NCBI GenBank assembly: GCA_947174235.1
Contig: CAMWID010000032.1
Location: 1-37,502, forward strand
Direction: 5' to 3'
Source: an uncultured Porphyromonadaceae bacterium
GTDB lineage: Bacteria > Bacteroidota > Bacteroidia > Bacteroidales > Muribaculaceae
DNA: 37,502 nt
Shown: positions 16,363 through 24,881 of the stretch, piece after piece
Position numbering within the stretch: the stretch's first letter is position 1
How the letters are laid out: each line of letters starts with the position of its first letter
Position numbers and translations under genes: made by a program
The notes under the pieces: generated by a model
What the model saw: the letters and a program-made list of their open reading frames with translations, nothing else
Told to the model about the DNA's origin: nothing
Database searches by the model: none

Positions 16363-17592
16363 TTATCGGTTAACTGTATGCGGAGTCTTTTTCTTACCGA
16401 GATGTTTGATCCAGATATAGTATCCGGTCAAAGGAAGGCTCGCACCCAACAGTGCTCCAAGCAACCATAGGATTCTTGTGATGAGACCTCCGAGAGTTCC
16501 GGTATGGATTGAATATATCCACCCGCGAAGCTTATCTGCCTCATTTGAATCTGCATATGTGGAGGAAGGAGTAATTTCTCCGGAGCGACGGTTGAACTCG
16601 TATCTGTCAGAGGCGCGGCTGTTGCCGTTATTACCGAGTGTAACTGTTGCAGTTTCCTGACCGACAGTGATCTGGGGTGCGTCGGGGTACTTGGTGTTTA
16701 ATTCGTCGTAAACCTGTTGCCAGCGTCCGAATTCGGATCTGTGTCCACCACGCATACCGCGACCTTCGCCGCGACCTTCGCCGCGACCTTCGCCACGACC
16801 TTCGCCGTGACCTTCGCCGCGACCTTCACTTCTGTCAGCCGCATTCTGAGGCAAAGCGTTATTATCTGATGAAGCCGGTTTTGCCTGACCAAAATTTCTG
16901 GGAGTGTGTTCAACGCCACATACAGCATAGAATGCAGTACGGTACCAATTGAATGACCATGTAAGACCTGTCAGTGCCATGGCGAGTACAAACACCAGAG
17001 CATACATGCCACCCGCGACATGTAGTCCTCTCCAGAACCCTTTCCATCCGTTGGCAAAAGATATGGAAAGACTGCGGCGGAGATTCTTCCTTGCGCGTGG
17101 CCACCAGATAATGACACCGGTTATCAATGCTATAACGAATATCAGAGTGGAGATACCAACCAGTGTCTTGCCGACTTTCACGCCTTCGCCATGAGGATTG
17201 GCGCTGTCAAGGAGCCAACGGTGCATCTTGAACATTGTAGAGAAAAATCCAAGACGTTCATATTTGCCGGTGACATTTCCTGAATACTGATCTACAAATA
17301 TAGAGGAACGACGTGGTTTGGAAAGGTTTACCTGATATGTACGATTTTTGTCGGCAAAAACTGTCACACCCGTTATGGCGACGCTGTCAGGAAGAGAAGA
17401 TTTGACAGTCTCCATTAATTTATCCATCGGAAGCGGCTGATCTTTTGCTTCGCTGACATAATATACATCGCTTCTTATGGCACGTGTGATTTCCTGCTCG
17501 AATATCAGCATGGCTCCCGAGAAGCATATCAGGGTAATGAAAATGCCGAAAGGAACCGAAAGCCAGAGATGAAGTTTCCTCCAGAGTTTCAT
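16363..17592 (-). CDS. xusC: PepSY-associated inner-membrane protein, XusC-like
   Basis: The 409-residue protein has the PepSY_TM architecture: a first membrane helix (about 10-33), a periplasmic PepSY domain (50-115), two central helices (140-165 and 190-215), a second periplasmic segment and a last helix (370-395). His8, His124, His191 and His363 sit at or near membrane ends, as in this family, where heme binding and ferric reductase activity are proposed. In Bacteroides thetaiotaomicron the third gene of xusABC encodes such a protein. The start lies 7 nt after the xusB stop. The second periplasmic segment contains an unusual Arg-Gly-Glu-Gly repeat (residues about 257-279), encoded by 12-bp tandem units. 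Reduction or release of siderophore iron is inferred from the family. Confidence 0.87.
   Translation of the reverse strand: MKLWRKLHLWLSVPFGIFITLICFSGAMLIFEQEITRAIRSDVYYVSEAKDQPLPMDKLMETVKSSLPDSVAITGVTVFADKNRTYQVNLSKPRRSSIFVDQYSGNVTGKYERLGFFSTMFKMHRWLLDSANPHGEGVKVGKTLVGISTLIFVIALITGVIIWWPRARKNLRRSLSISFANGWKGFWRGLHVAGGMYALVFVLAMALTGLTWSFNWYRTAFYAVCGVEHTPRNFGQAKPASSDNNALPQNAADRSEGRGEGHGEGRGEGRGEGRGEGRGMRGGHRSEFGRWQQVYDELNTKYPDAPQITVGQETATVTLGNNGNSRASDRYEFNRRSGEITPSSTYADSNEADKLRGWIYSIHTGTLGGLITRILWLLGALLGASLPLTGYYIWIKHLGKKKTPHTVNR
16762..16821. repeat. Five tandem 12-bp units encoding RGEG/HGEG in xusC
   Basis: The + strand reads ACCTTCGCCGCG five times in succession with single-base changes in two copies. 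A partial unit flanks each side. The encoded minus-strand peptide is RGEG repeated, with one HGEG. The repeat length keeps the frame, so copy number can change without loss of function. Confidence 0.88.
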
Positions 17593-17599
17593 GTTTCAA

Positions 17600-18997
17600 T
17601 TATTTTTGAGGGGTGAGATATCCGAATCCGGTGACAGATGTAGCGTCGATCGTGATTCCCTGCTGAGCGACAGCGGTAGCCGGATTTATGCCGTAAACGA
17701 CAGGTTTCCCGTCAGTCTGGGTAACCGCTACATAAACCTTGCCGTCTTTTACGAACACGTCTTTGGCGATAGTGGAAAGGTTTGCGGGAAGACCTGATAC
17801 GTCCTTAAGGGTTTTGGCTGATGCGTCAAAGATGGCAAGCTGCATTGCTGTCCCTGAGAATCCGGATCCGTAAGGTTCGTTATACATCTGCAGAATGAAA
17901 TAGTTGCCTCCTGCGGGCCAGCAGCGCATGAAGCCTCTTCCTGCAAGCTGCTCGAGGTTGCAGTAGTAATCGTCGAAATCAGTGGTTCCGGCGGGAATAC
18001 GGCATACGCCGGCATCGAGTCTTGTCTGCTGTGCGGTTTCAGTCTGAGTCTTGGCATAGCTTGGAGAGAATACATAGATATCGCCGTTTTCAGCCGCCCA
18101 TACAGTCTGGTAATATTGTGAGCGGAAACGTCCCGCAGGATAGCTGATCTTGTCGGTATGGGCGATTACAGGATTCTGGAATTGAGCGTTGGGATATATC
18201 GCCACCCAGCAGTCGTCGGGATATTGGGTACCGCTGATGGTTCCTGCCTGGTATGATCCGGCACCGCTTCCACCGTCTTCTACCTTTACAAGATGTTCGT
18301 TCCCCGGACGGACCCATTTCCCGTCGCCGTCAGCATAACCATATTGGCTGAGACCCATCGGAATGACACCGCAATAAAGATGAGTGCCCGACTGTTCAGC
18401 ACCGGAAAGAGTGACATATTCACCGTTGCCGAGATAGTTTTCCATAGAATAAAGACCTGCTGATGTGTCGTTGGATTTAGCGGTCTCGTTCTCGACATCA
18501 AGGTATGTCACCAACAGTGTCTGCGGGTAGAATCCGTGTGAGTCTGCTCCGGTGGTTCCTGCCCCTGTAGACATTGCAAGGATGTACTGGTCATACATTC
18601 CATAAGATGAGAACCGGCTGATCTTATATTCGATATCACGGGCTTTCATCTCTCCGCTTTCGTCAAGAATGTAGCTGCGTGTGGTTCCGGCGTTACCCTG
18701 GTTGTAGGTGAGCGCATAAAGGAAATTCCTGTAGAAGATCCATTGTGTGGCGCCATCGTTGGTAAGTCCGTTGTTCTCTGTCGAGACGTTTCCTTCGTCG
18801 ATCGAAGGGGCTGTCACCAGCACGTTGGCAGTACCGTTCTGCCCGGCTACCTGCGTGGCGAAAACATATTTCCCGTCAGTGGTGACTGTCCCCGGTTCAT
18901 CGGGTTCGTTGCTGTCATTGTTGTCAGAACATGAGATCAAAGACAGGGAGGGGGCGGACATTGCCGCCATGAGTCCCCATATGTACAATTTTTTCAT
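17600..18997 (-). CDS. xusB: DUF4374 surface lipoprotein, XusB-like siderophore-binding protein
   Basis: The 465-residue product has a lipoprotein signal with lipobox LISC (Cys23), followed by an acidic/Asn-rich stretch SDNNDSNEPDEP, the type of signal associated with surface export in Bacteroidota. The rest is a probable beta-propeller with many short strands (for example KYVFATQVAG, WIFYRNFLYALTY, GDIYVFSPSY, KVYVAVTQTDGKP), matching the DUF4374 family. In B. thetaiotaomicron XusB is the DUF4374 lipoprotein of xusABC and binds ferric enterobactin-type siderophores at the surface and on vesicles. The gene lies 20 nt after xusA and 7 nt before xusC. Gene order A-B-C is exactly that of the described system. 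The specific siderophore here is not known. Confidence 0.88.
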   Translation of the reverse strand: MKKLYIWGLMAAMSAPSLSLISCSDNNDSNEPDEPGTVTTDGKYVFATQVAGQNGTANVLVTAPSIDEGNVSTENNGLTNDGATQWIFYRNFLYALTYNQGNAGTTRSYILDESGEMKARDIEYKISRFSSYGMYDQYILAMSTGAGTTGADSHGFYPQTLLVTYLDVENETAKSNDTSAGLYSMENYLGNGEYVTLSGAEQSGTHLYCGVIPMGLSQYGYADGDGKWVRPGNEHLVKVEDGGSGAGSYQAGTISGTQYPDDCWVAIYPNAQFQNPVIAHTDKISYPAGRFRSQYYQTVWAAENGDIYVFSPSYAKTQTETAQQTRLDAGVCRIPAGTTDFDDYYCNLEQLAGRGFMRCWPAGGNYFILQMYNEPYGSGFSGTAMQLAIFDASAKTLKDVSGLPANLSTIAKDVFVKDGKVYVAVTQTDGKPVVYGINPATAVAQQGITIDATSVTGFGYLTPQK

Positions 18998-19017
18998 ATT
19001 ATAAGTGTTGTTTTAAT

Positions 19018-21396
19018 TTAGTTTCCGAAATATATTCTGATTTTTCCGTAAAATGCCCTTCCGGGTTTTTGGAGGGAGAAGTTGTCGTAAAGACGGGCGT
19101 CGGTAAAATTCCGGCATTCGAATGACAGGTTGTATCTGCCGTTCTTTATACTGTAAGACAGTGTCAGGTTGTGTGCGAACTGGTCAGGCACCACATAGTC
19201 GTCTTTATTCGCGCCGATGTTGGCTGAATAATAAGTGAAGCTGTGGGTGTACTGGTTGTCGTATGTCAAAGTCAGGACATTGCCCTTTCTTCCGAGATTG
19301 TGCCAGTAGAAATTTACATCCGAATCCGCGAACCGGTATGGCATGTTTGGAATCCGTTGGCGGTAAGTCAGGCTCGCCGCAGTAGTCCCCTGCGTGTTGC
19401 GCATATTGTCACGCACATTCATCTGAGTGAAATTTCCTCCTACGCTAAGCCATTTCGAGAAGCTGTATCTCGCCGATATTGAATAGCCCTTTGTGTCGAC
19501 CTTACCGAAGTTGACATATGTGGCGGCTGAAAGTCCGCCGCTGAGGGCGAGAATATTCCTTTGGATATAATCTCTTGTGTCACGATAGACAAATCCTCCT
19601 TCTATGTAAATGTTGTTGAGACCGAATGTGGCGTTATAGCTGAGATTCAGGTTTACGTTATGGCTCGATTCCGGTTTCAGACCTATATCACCCATCTCAA
19701 GGTCTTCGTCGCCGAACATCTCCTCAATTGTCGGGAGTCTTACCGCCTTTTCGTAAGATGCCTTCAACTGGAAACCCAACGGTAAGAAATATGTGGCTGC
19801 CGCGCCATACCCGAGAGTGTTGACGTTTCTTGAGGTCAGGGTGTATGCATCCTGAGCCGAGGATGTCGCTATCGGTCCGGATACATATTGGTAATAATAC
19901 TTGCCGAACAGGGAGAGATTAAACCTTGAATCGGGAATGAATCTCCAGGAAGCTCCGAGAATATTCTTTGTGGTCACCTTGCTATATTCATCGTGGCTCG
20001 GAGGGTCAGTCAGCAGATTTTCGTTTGAACGGTTGAAAGTGTTGAAGACGTCGTTGATGATAAAGGTATTTTTCTCGCCGAGACGATAGTCTGCGGTAAA
20101 AGAGCCGGTCCAGTTATGATTGTTTGATCTTGAGTTCTGATAAGACTGCTCCCCCAAAGTATTGTTGGGCACAGTCTCTCCTCTCCAGTTGTATTTTCTG
20201 GAAGCCGTGTCTACATTAATGGTAATATCGTTGTTGTAATTCACATTTGCAGCCACATTGAGACCGCGCACTATCAGGTTGCGTTTGCTGTATTCCACGG
20301 AAGGAATGATTGAATGACCGTGGCGGTGTTTCTGTCCGTAGACAATTTCCTGACGCACACCGGTCTGGATTTCCTTGTACATGTGGGAATAGTTGAGCCC
20401 GATCATGAAACGGTCTGCCCAAGACTTGTCGACGAATCCGACTTTCGCGATGACCGCCTCATTGTGGTAAGTATCGTTGAAGCGCTGCACATGTTCCTTC
20501 TTTTTCCTATTGATGGCTCCTGTCTCGAAATCTTCTACAGGAGTATCCACCCAGTAATTGTTGTCGGAATAATTCTGGAACGCGTTGATCTCATATTTGA
20601 AACCGTTGGCGAATGTCTGTCCGAAGTTGACATATGATTTATGTGTATTGAAAGAACCATATGAATAAGATGCGTCAACAAACCACTTTCTCTTGCGCTT
20701 GGATGTGACGATGTTTATGACTCCGCCTATTGCGTCCGCTCCGAATCCCACGGGCACAACGCCACGGTATACCTCAATCCGGTCAGCGAAATTGACAGGG
20801 ATATTGTTTAGTCCGAATGAACTTCCGACCCCTTCCTGAGGTATTCCGTCAATGAAAACCTTCACATGTTTACCGCTGAAGCCGTCCATTGTCACAGCCA
20901 TGTCGGAACCGACCCCTCCGCTTTCACGAATTTTCATTCCCGGAGCCTTTTCCAGCGCCTCGCTCAAGGTTTTGGTTGTATTGACCAATTCCTGCGTATT
21001 TACAGCAGTTGCGTTGAAAGGGGAGTTTTTTACTTTACTGAGCTGGTTGCCTACCACAATGACTTCCGCCAGTTGGGCTGCCGGCTTAAGTTTGACTGTA
21101 AGGCGCGTACGTTCCTGCGGTTTGACAGTGACGTTTATTTCCGCTTTGTCATATCCTACGGAAGAAATAACCAGAGTATATTTTCCGGCAGGAGCGTTCA
21201 GGTGGTACAGACCTTTGTCATCGGTGGAGCAAGAATATTTCGTGCCCTTCAGGTACACAGTCGCGTAATCCACAATTTCTCCGTCTTGCGACAGAACCTT
21301 TCCGGAAATCATCCCGGTCAGGTCTTTTGACCATCCGCACACTGTGCATGACAGAAGGATTGCCAGAAGCAACATTATCTTTCTACAGATCGACAT
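19018..21396 (-). CDS. xusA: TonB-dependent siderophore receptor, XusA-like
   Basis: From the preferred ATG at 21396 the protein is 792 residues. It has a signal peptide (ICRKIMLLLAILLSCTVCGWS), a carboxypeptidase-regulatory-like domain (about 28-110, GKVLSQDGEIVDYATVYLKG), a plug domain (about 120-235, with VFIDGIPQEGVGSSFG and RIEVYRGVVPVGFGADAIGGVINIVT), then a 22-strand type barrel ending in a C-terminal FECRNFTDARLYDNFSLQKPG and RIYFGN. It imports ferric siderophores using TonB energy. The in-frame GTG at 21447 lies upstream of the predicted -7 box, so it would not be transcribed; this decides the start. It is the first gene of the xusABC group, and a 22-bp palindrome overlaps its -33 region. 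Confidence 0.92.
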   Translation of the reverse strand: MSICRKIMLLLAILLSCTVCGWSKDLTGMISGKVLSQDGEIVDYATVYLKGTKYSCSTDDKGLYHLNAPAGKYTLVISSVGYDKAEINVTVKPQERTRLTVKLKPAAQLAEVIVVGNQLSKVKNSPFNATAVNTQELVNTTKTLSEALEKAPGMKIRESGGVGSDMAVTMDGFSGKHVKVFIDGIPQEGVGSSFGLNNIPVNFADRIEVYRGVVPVGFGADAIGGVINIVTSKRKRKWFVDASYSYGSFNTHKSYVNFGQTFANGFKYEINAFQNYSDNNYWVDTPVEDFETGAINRKKKEHVQRFNDTYHNEAVIAKVGFVDKSWADRFMIGLNYSHMYKEIQTGVRQEIVYGQKHRHGHSIIPSVEYSKRNLIVRGLNVAANVNYNNDITINVDTASRKYNWRGETVPNNTLGEQSYQNSRSNNHNWTGSFTADYRLGEKNTFIINDVFNTFNRSNENLLTDPPSHDEYSKVTTKNILGASWRFIPDSRFNLSLFGKYYYQYVSGPIATSSAQDAYTLTSRNVNTLGYGAAATYFLPLGFQLKASYEKAVRLPTIEEMFGDEDLEMGDIGLKPESSHNVNLNLSYNATFGLNNIYIEGGFVYRDTRDYIQRNILALSGGLSAATYVNFGKVDTKGYSISARYSFSKWLSVGGNFTQMNVRDNMRNTQGTTAASLTYRQRIPNMPYRFADSDVNFYWHNLGRKGNVLTLTYDNQYTHSFTYYSANIGANKDDYVVPDQFAHNLTLSYSIKNGRYNLSFECRNFTDARLYDNFSLQKPGRAFYGKIRIYFGN

Positions 21397-21427
21397 TTTG
21401 AGTGTTGTTATGCTGATTTTTCGGCTG

Positions 21428-21458
21428 CAAAGTTCGGTAGTTTCCACTCCTTTTGAAA
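21428..21458 (-). promoter_or_regulatory. Promoter of xusABC
   Basis: On the minus strand GAACTTTG (21435-21428) keeps five of the six fixed bases of TAnnTTTG. TTTC at 21458-21455, one base from TTTG, lies 19 nt upstream. The start of transcription would be near 21422, some 25 nt before the ATG at 21396. The -33 element overlaps the right half of the palindrome at 21456-21477, as a repressor site would. Confidence 0.5.
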
Positions 21459-21477
21459 TACCTAAGGTTAGGTATTT
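21456..21477. promoter_or_regulatory. 22-bp palindromic operator candidate upstream of xusA
   Basis: AAATACCTAA (21456-21465), GG, then TTAGGTATTT (21468-21477) is a perfect inverted repeat with a 2-base centre. The CCTAA/TTAGG half-sites recall metalloregulators of the DtxR/IdeR/MntR group, though those have other spacing and orientation. It sits over the -33 box of the siderophore receptor gene, where metal-dependent repression is expected. No second copy was noticed in the window. Confidence 0.65.
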
Positions 21478-21580
21478 TGATATATGTGTCTGTATATGAT
21501 AATGTTAATTTAAGCAAAAAATGAATTAATTGGCGAAGTGCAATAAATCAAGGGCAAATGAAAGGGGAGGGTTGCTCTTA

Positions 21581-24500
21581 TCATCTGTTGTGACTTATGA
21601 TTTTGCGTCGTTTAGGCTGGATTTTTTCATGTAAATATTGAAATACCACGAACAATACCGGCACAATGAAGAGTAGGGCGAGTGTGCCGAACAAAAGCCC
21701 ACCCACAGTGCCGACCCCGACCGAGATGTTGCCGTTTGCCCCGACGCCGGTCGCAAACATAAGAGGGAGCATGCCGAATACCATCGTGGCTGATGTCATA
21801 ATTATCGGACGGAACCTGGCTTTTGCCGCAGAACTAGCGGATGCCGTCAGGCTCATACCCTCCTTGCGTCTTGCCGTGGCATATTCGGTGAGCAGGATAG
21901 CGGTCTTTGCAAGAAGTCCGATGAGCATGATGAGTCCTATCTGCATGTAAATATTGTTTTCCAGCCCCCACCATCGGGCGAAAAGGAAACAGCCGACAAG
22001 TCCGAACGGAATGGCGGCGATTACCGCGAACGGGACAGTCAGGCTTTCGTAGAGAGCGCAGAGTATAAGATAAATGAAAGCCAGACAGATACTGAATACC
22101 AATATGGTAGTATTTCCGGAAGATGATTCTTCTCTCGACATTCCGCCGAATTCATATCCATAACCTGCCGGGAGATATTTGGATGCGACATCTTTTATGG
22201 CGGCTATCGCCTCGCCTGAACTGTAGCCGTCGCCTTGTTCTCCGAATACCGATATGGAAGGGAACAGATTGAACCGTGAAAGGCTTTCTGATCCATACAC
22301 TCGTGTGAGGGTCAGAAAATTATCGATCGGGAGCATTTCTCCTGAAGAGGACCTGACAAATATCTTCTTTAAAGACTCAGTATCGAGGCGCGCATCTGCA
22401 GATGCCTGCACCATTACACGGTATAGTTTTGTAAAGCGGTTAAGGTTGGACGAATAGCTGCCTCCCACATAACCTGACAAGGTAGACAGCACATCGGAGG
22501 GCGAAACATTTTTCTGGAGGCATTTCACTGCATCCACCTCAACCATGTATTGAGGATATTTTGTGTCGAATGTAGTATATGCTCTTGAGATCTCGGGACG
22601 GGAGTTGAGGGAATCAATGAATGTGCGTGTGGTTTGCAGCATTTCGTCAGTCGACACTCCGGAGCGGTCCTGCACATATAGCTCGAAGCCGCTTCCGGTG
22701 CCATATCCCGAAATCATCGGAGACTGTGATGCCCGTATCTGTGCGTCGGATATGCCGGATGTACGTTTGTAAATCTCTTTGATCACAGCGTTTATATCAT
22801 GTCCGTCTCCGTCGCGCTCATCCCAGTCTTTCAGCCTTATATTGAAAGATCCCGCCGATGCCGATTGGTCGTGTCTTGCATTTTTTCCCGATACGCGCGA
22901 ATAGATGCTGATTTCCGGGATATCTTTGATGGCGTCTTCTATCTGATCCATAATGGCGTCGGTCTCGGCAAGGTTGGACCCTGGGGCGACCTGAACGTTG
23001 AGGCTTATTGTGCCCATGTCTTCCTGAGGCACGAGTCCGGTCTTTGTATTTGATATGAGCCACCATAATCCGCATACAGCCATGGCGAAGAGCATAAGTA
23101 CTACCCATCGGTTCTTGAAAAGAAACATGATTCCATTTCGATATTGTCCCGTCACAGTATGCAGCGATCTGTCAAATGCGAAATGGAAACGCTGAATAAA
23201 GGATGATTTTTCCTTGCTGTCTTTACCAGGTCTCATTAAAATTGCGCTCAATGCCGGGCATAGAGTCATGGCGTTGACAAGAGATATTCCGACCGCGACC
23301 GCCATTGTCAGACCGAACTGCTTATAAAATGTCCCCGATGTTCCTCCCATGAAACAGACGGGAATAAAGACCGCCATGAATACCACGGTGGTGGTTATAA
23401 GGGCGGCGCTAAGTCCGCCCATTGCGCCGACAGTGGCATTATAAGGGTCTCTTTCACCGACATCGAATTTTGCCTGCACAGCTTCCACGACCACTACAGA
23501 GTCGTCGACGACTGTGCCTATGACAAGGACGATGGCAAATAGGGTGAGCATGTTGAGTGTGAACCCGACGGCATAGATAAAGGCGAATGTGCCTATGAGG
23601 GAAACGATTATAGACACTGCAGGAATCAGTGTAGCCCTTATGTCATGGAGGAAGACGTATACCACGAGCACGACAAGTATCAGAGCTATGACAAGGGTCT
23701 CGATCACTTTGTAAATAGAGGCGTCAAGGAAGTCTTTTGTGCTTGATATGTCGGTCAGGACCATCCCTTTGGGAAGGTTGGTCCTTATCTCGTCAAGCGT
23801 CTTGTCTATTTCGATGATTACATCGTTGGCGTTTGATCCGGCTGTCTGGGCAATCATGGCGTTCGCGCCGGGATGACCGCTCGTCTCGCTGATCATCGCA
23901 TAGTTTACAGCTCCAAGTTCGATTGTGGCGATATCTTTAAGTCTGAGCACGTTTCCTTCAGGTAAAGCCTTTACAACCAGATTCTCGTAATCTTCGGCAT
24001 TTTCGTATCGTCCACGATATTTAAGTACATATTGGAATGTGTTTTCAGATTCTGATCCAAGAGTTCCGGTAGGAGATTCAATGTTCTGCTCGGCAAGCAC
24101 CTTGTCAATATCAGCGGGGACAAGTCCGTATTGCGACATTTTCACCGGGTCGAGCCATATACGCATCGCATATTCGGCACTGAAGATATTCACTTCTCCG
24201 ACACCGGCGATGCGGGATATCTGCGGCTCGATGTTTATTTTCATGTAGTTGGTAAGGAATTTAGCATCGAAAGAGTCGTCAGGGCTGTATAAAGTGATAG
24301 ATTTCAAGGTGCTGTTCTGTCGTTTCCTGACGGTGACGCCACTTTTGGTTACTTCCGCAGGCAAGAGTCCTTGTGCGGACGCGACACGGTTCTGGACATT
24401 GACCACAGCCATGTCTGCGTCCGCTCCCTGGTTGAAGTATATTGTTATAGTGGCGGTTCCGGTGTTTGTTGCGGTAGATGTCATATACATCATGTCTTCC

Positions 24501-24718
24501 ACTCCGTTGAGTGATTCTTCAAGAGGCACTATGACACTTTTCAGCACAGTTTCCGCGTTTGCGCCAGTATATGTGGCTGAGACCCTGACTGTAGGTGGGG
24601 CTATGTTTGGAAACTGTTCGATTGGGAGCTGCAGGAGTCCCAGAATTCCTAAAATAACAATCAATACAGATATTACGCCGGCGAGTATCGGGCGATCAAT
24701 GAATGTCTTTACGGTCAT
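21581..24718 (-). CDS. RND efflux pump permease, HAE1/AcrB type
   Basis: The 1045-residue length and sequence match the hydrophobe/amphiphile efflux RND family. The first helix and the periplasmic start are typical (MTVKTFIDRPILAGVI..., LPIEQFPNIAPPTVRVSATYTGANAETV). The proton-relay aspartates are present in helix 4 (VVDDSVVVVEAV), and the conserved Lys of helix 10 is in IGLLAKTAILLTEYA. It should form an inner-membrane trimer that exports drugs, bile acids or similar amphiphiles with an adaptor and an outer-membrane channel. No adaptor or TolC gene lies beside it: xusA follows on the same strand and a LytS kinase diverges upstream. The complete TolC/HlyD pair at 28781-31131 belongs to another pump. 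The C-terminal tail (RRKIISHNR) is short and basic. Confidence 0.93.
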   Translation of the reverse strand: MTVKTFIDRPILAGVISVLIVILGILGLLQLPIEQFPNIAPPTVRVSATYTGANAETVLKSVIVPLEESLNGVEDMMYMTSTATNTGTATITIYFNQGADADMAVVNVQNRVASAQGLLPAEVTKSGVTVRKRQNSTLKSITLYSPDDSFDAKFLTNYMKINIEPQISRIAGVGEVNIFSAEYAMRIWLDPVKMSQYGLVPADIDKVLAEQNIESPTGTLGSESENTFQYVLKYRGRYENAEDYENLVVKALPEGNVLRLKDIATIELGAVNYAMISETSGHPGANAMIAQTAGSNANDVIIEIDKTLDEIRTNLPKGMVLTDISSTKDFLDASIYKVIETLVIALILVVLVVYVFLHDIRATLIPAVSIIVSLIGTFAFIYAVGFTLNMLTLFAIVLVIGTVVDDSVVVVEAVQAKFDVGERDPYNATVGAMGGLSAALITTTVVFMAVFIPVCFMGGTSGTFYKQFGLTMAVAVGISLVNAMTLCPALSAILMRPGKDSKEKSSFIQRFHFAFDRSLHTVTGQYRNGIMFLFKNRWVVLMLFAMAVCGLWWLISNTKTGLVPQEDMGTISLNVQVAPGSNLAETDAIMDQIEDAIKDIPEISIYSRVSGKNARHDQSASAGSFNIRLKDWDERDGDGHDINAVIKEIYKRTSGISDAQIRASQSPMISGYGTGSGFELYVQDRSGVSTDEMLQTTRTFIDSLNSRPEISRAYTTFDTKYPQYMVEVDAVKCLQKNVSPSDVLSTLSGYVGGSYSSNLNRFTKLYRVMVQASADARLDTESLKKIFVRSSSGEMLPIDNFLTLTRVYGSESLSRFNLFPSISVFGEQGDGYSSGEAIAAIKDVASKYLPAGYGYEFGGMSREESSSGNTTILVFSICLAFIYLILCALYESLTVPFAVIAAIPFGLVGCFLFARWWGLENNIYMQIGLIMLIGLLAKTAILLTEYATARRKEGMSLTASASSAAKARFRPIIMTSATMVFGMLPLMFATGVGANGNISVGVGTVGGLLFGTLALLFIVPVLFVVFQYLHEKIQPKRRKIISHNR

Positions 24719-24826
24719 GTCGTTTTAATTTTTTGACAAAATAAATGATTAAACCATAAAGATTTTTTGTGGTCATAACACTAAATGACAAACAACATAG
24801 TAATGATGGCTAAAAGGTGGCAATAG

Positions 24827-24859
24827 TTTACAACATTAATTATAAAATGTCTATCTTTG
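24827..24859 (+). promoter_or_regulatory. Promoter of the LytS/LytR/PepSY-like operon
   Basis: TATCTTTG at 24852-24859 is a perfect TAnnTTTG box. TTTA at 24827-24830, one base from TTTG, lies 21 nt upstream. Transcription would begin about 15 nt before the ATG at 24882, leaving a very short leader. Confidence 0.65.
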
Positions 24860-24881
24860 CAAATGAAATACATTTGTCTGA

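Noticed and set aside
16677..16952. Plus-strand open frame rich in Arg/Asp repeats
   Set aside because: It is the antisense reading of the 12-bp repeat in xusC and has no separate support.
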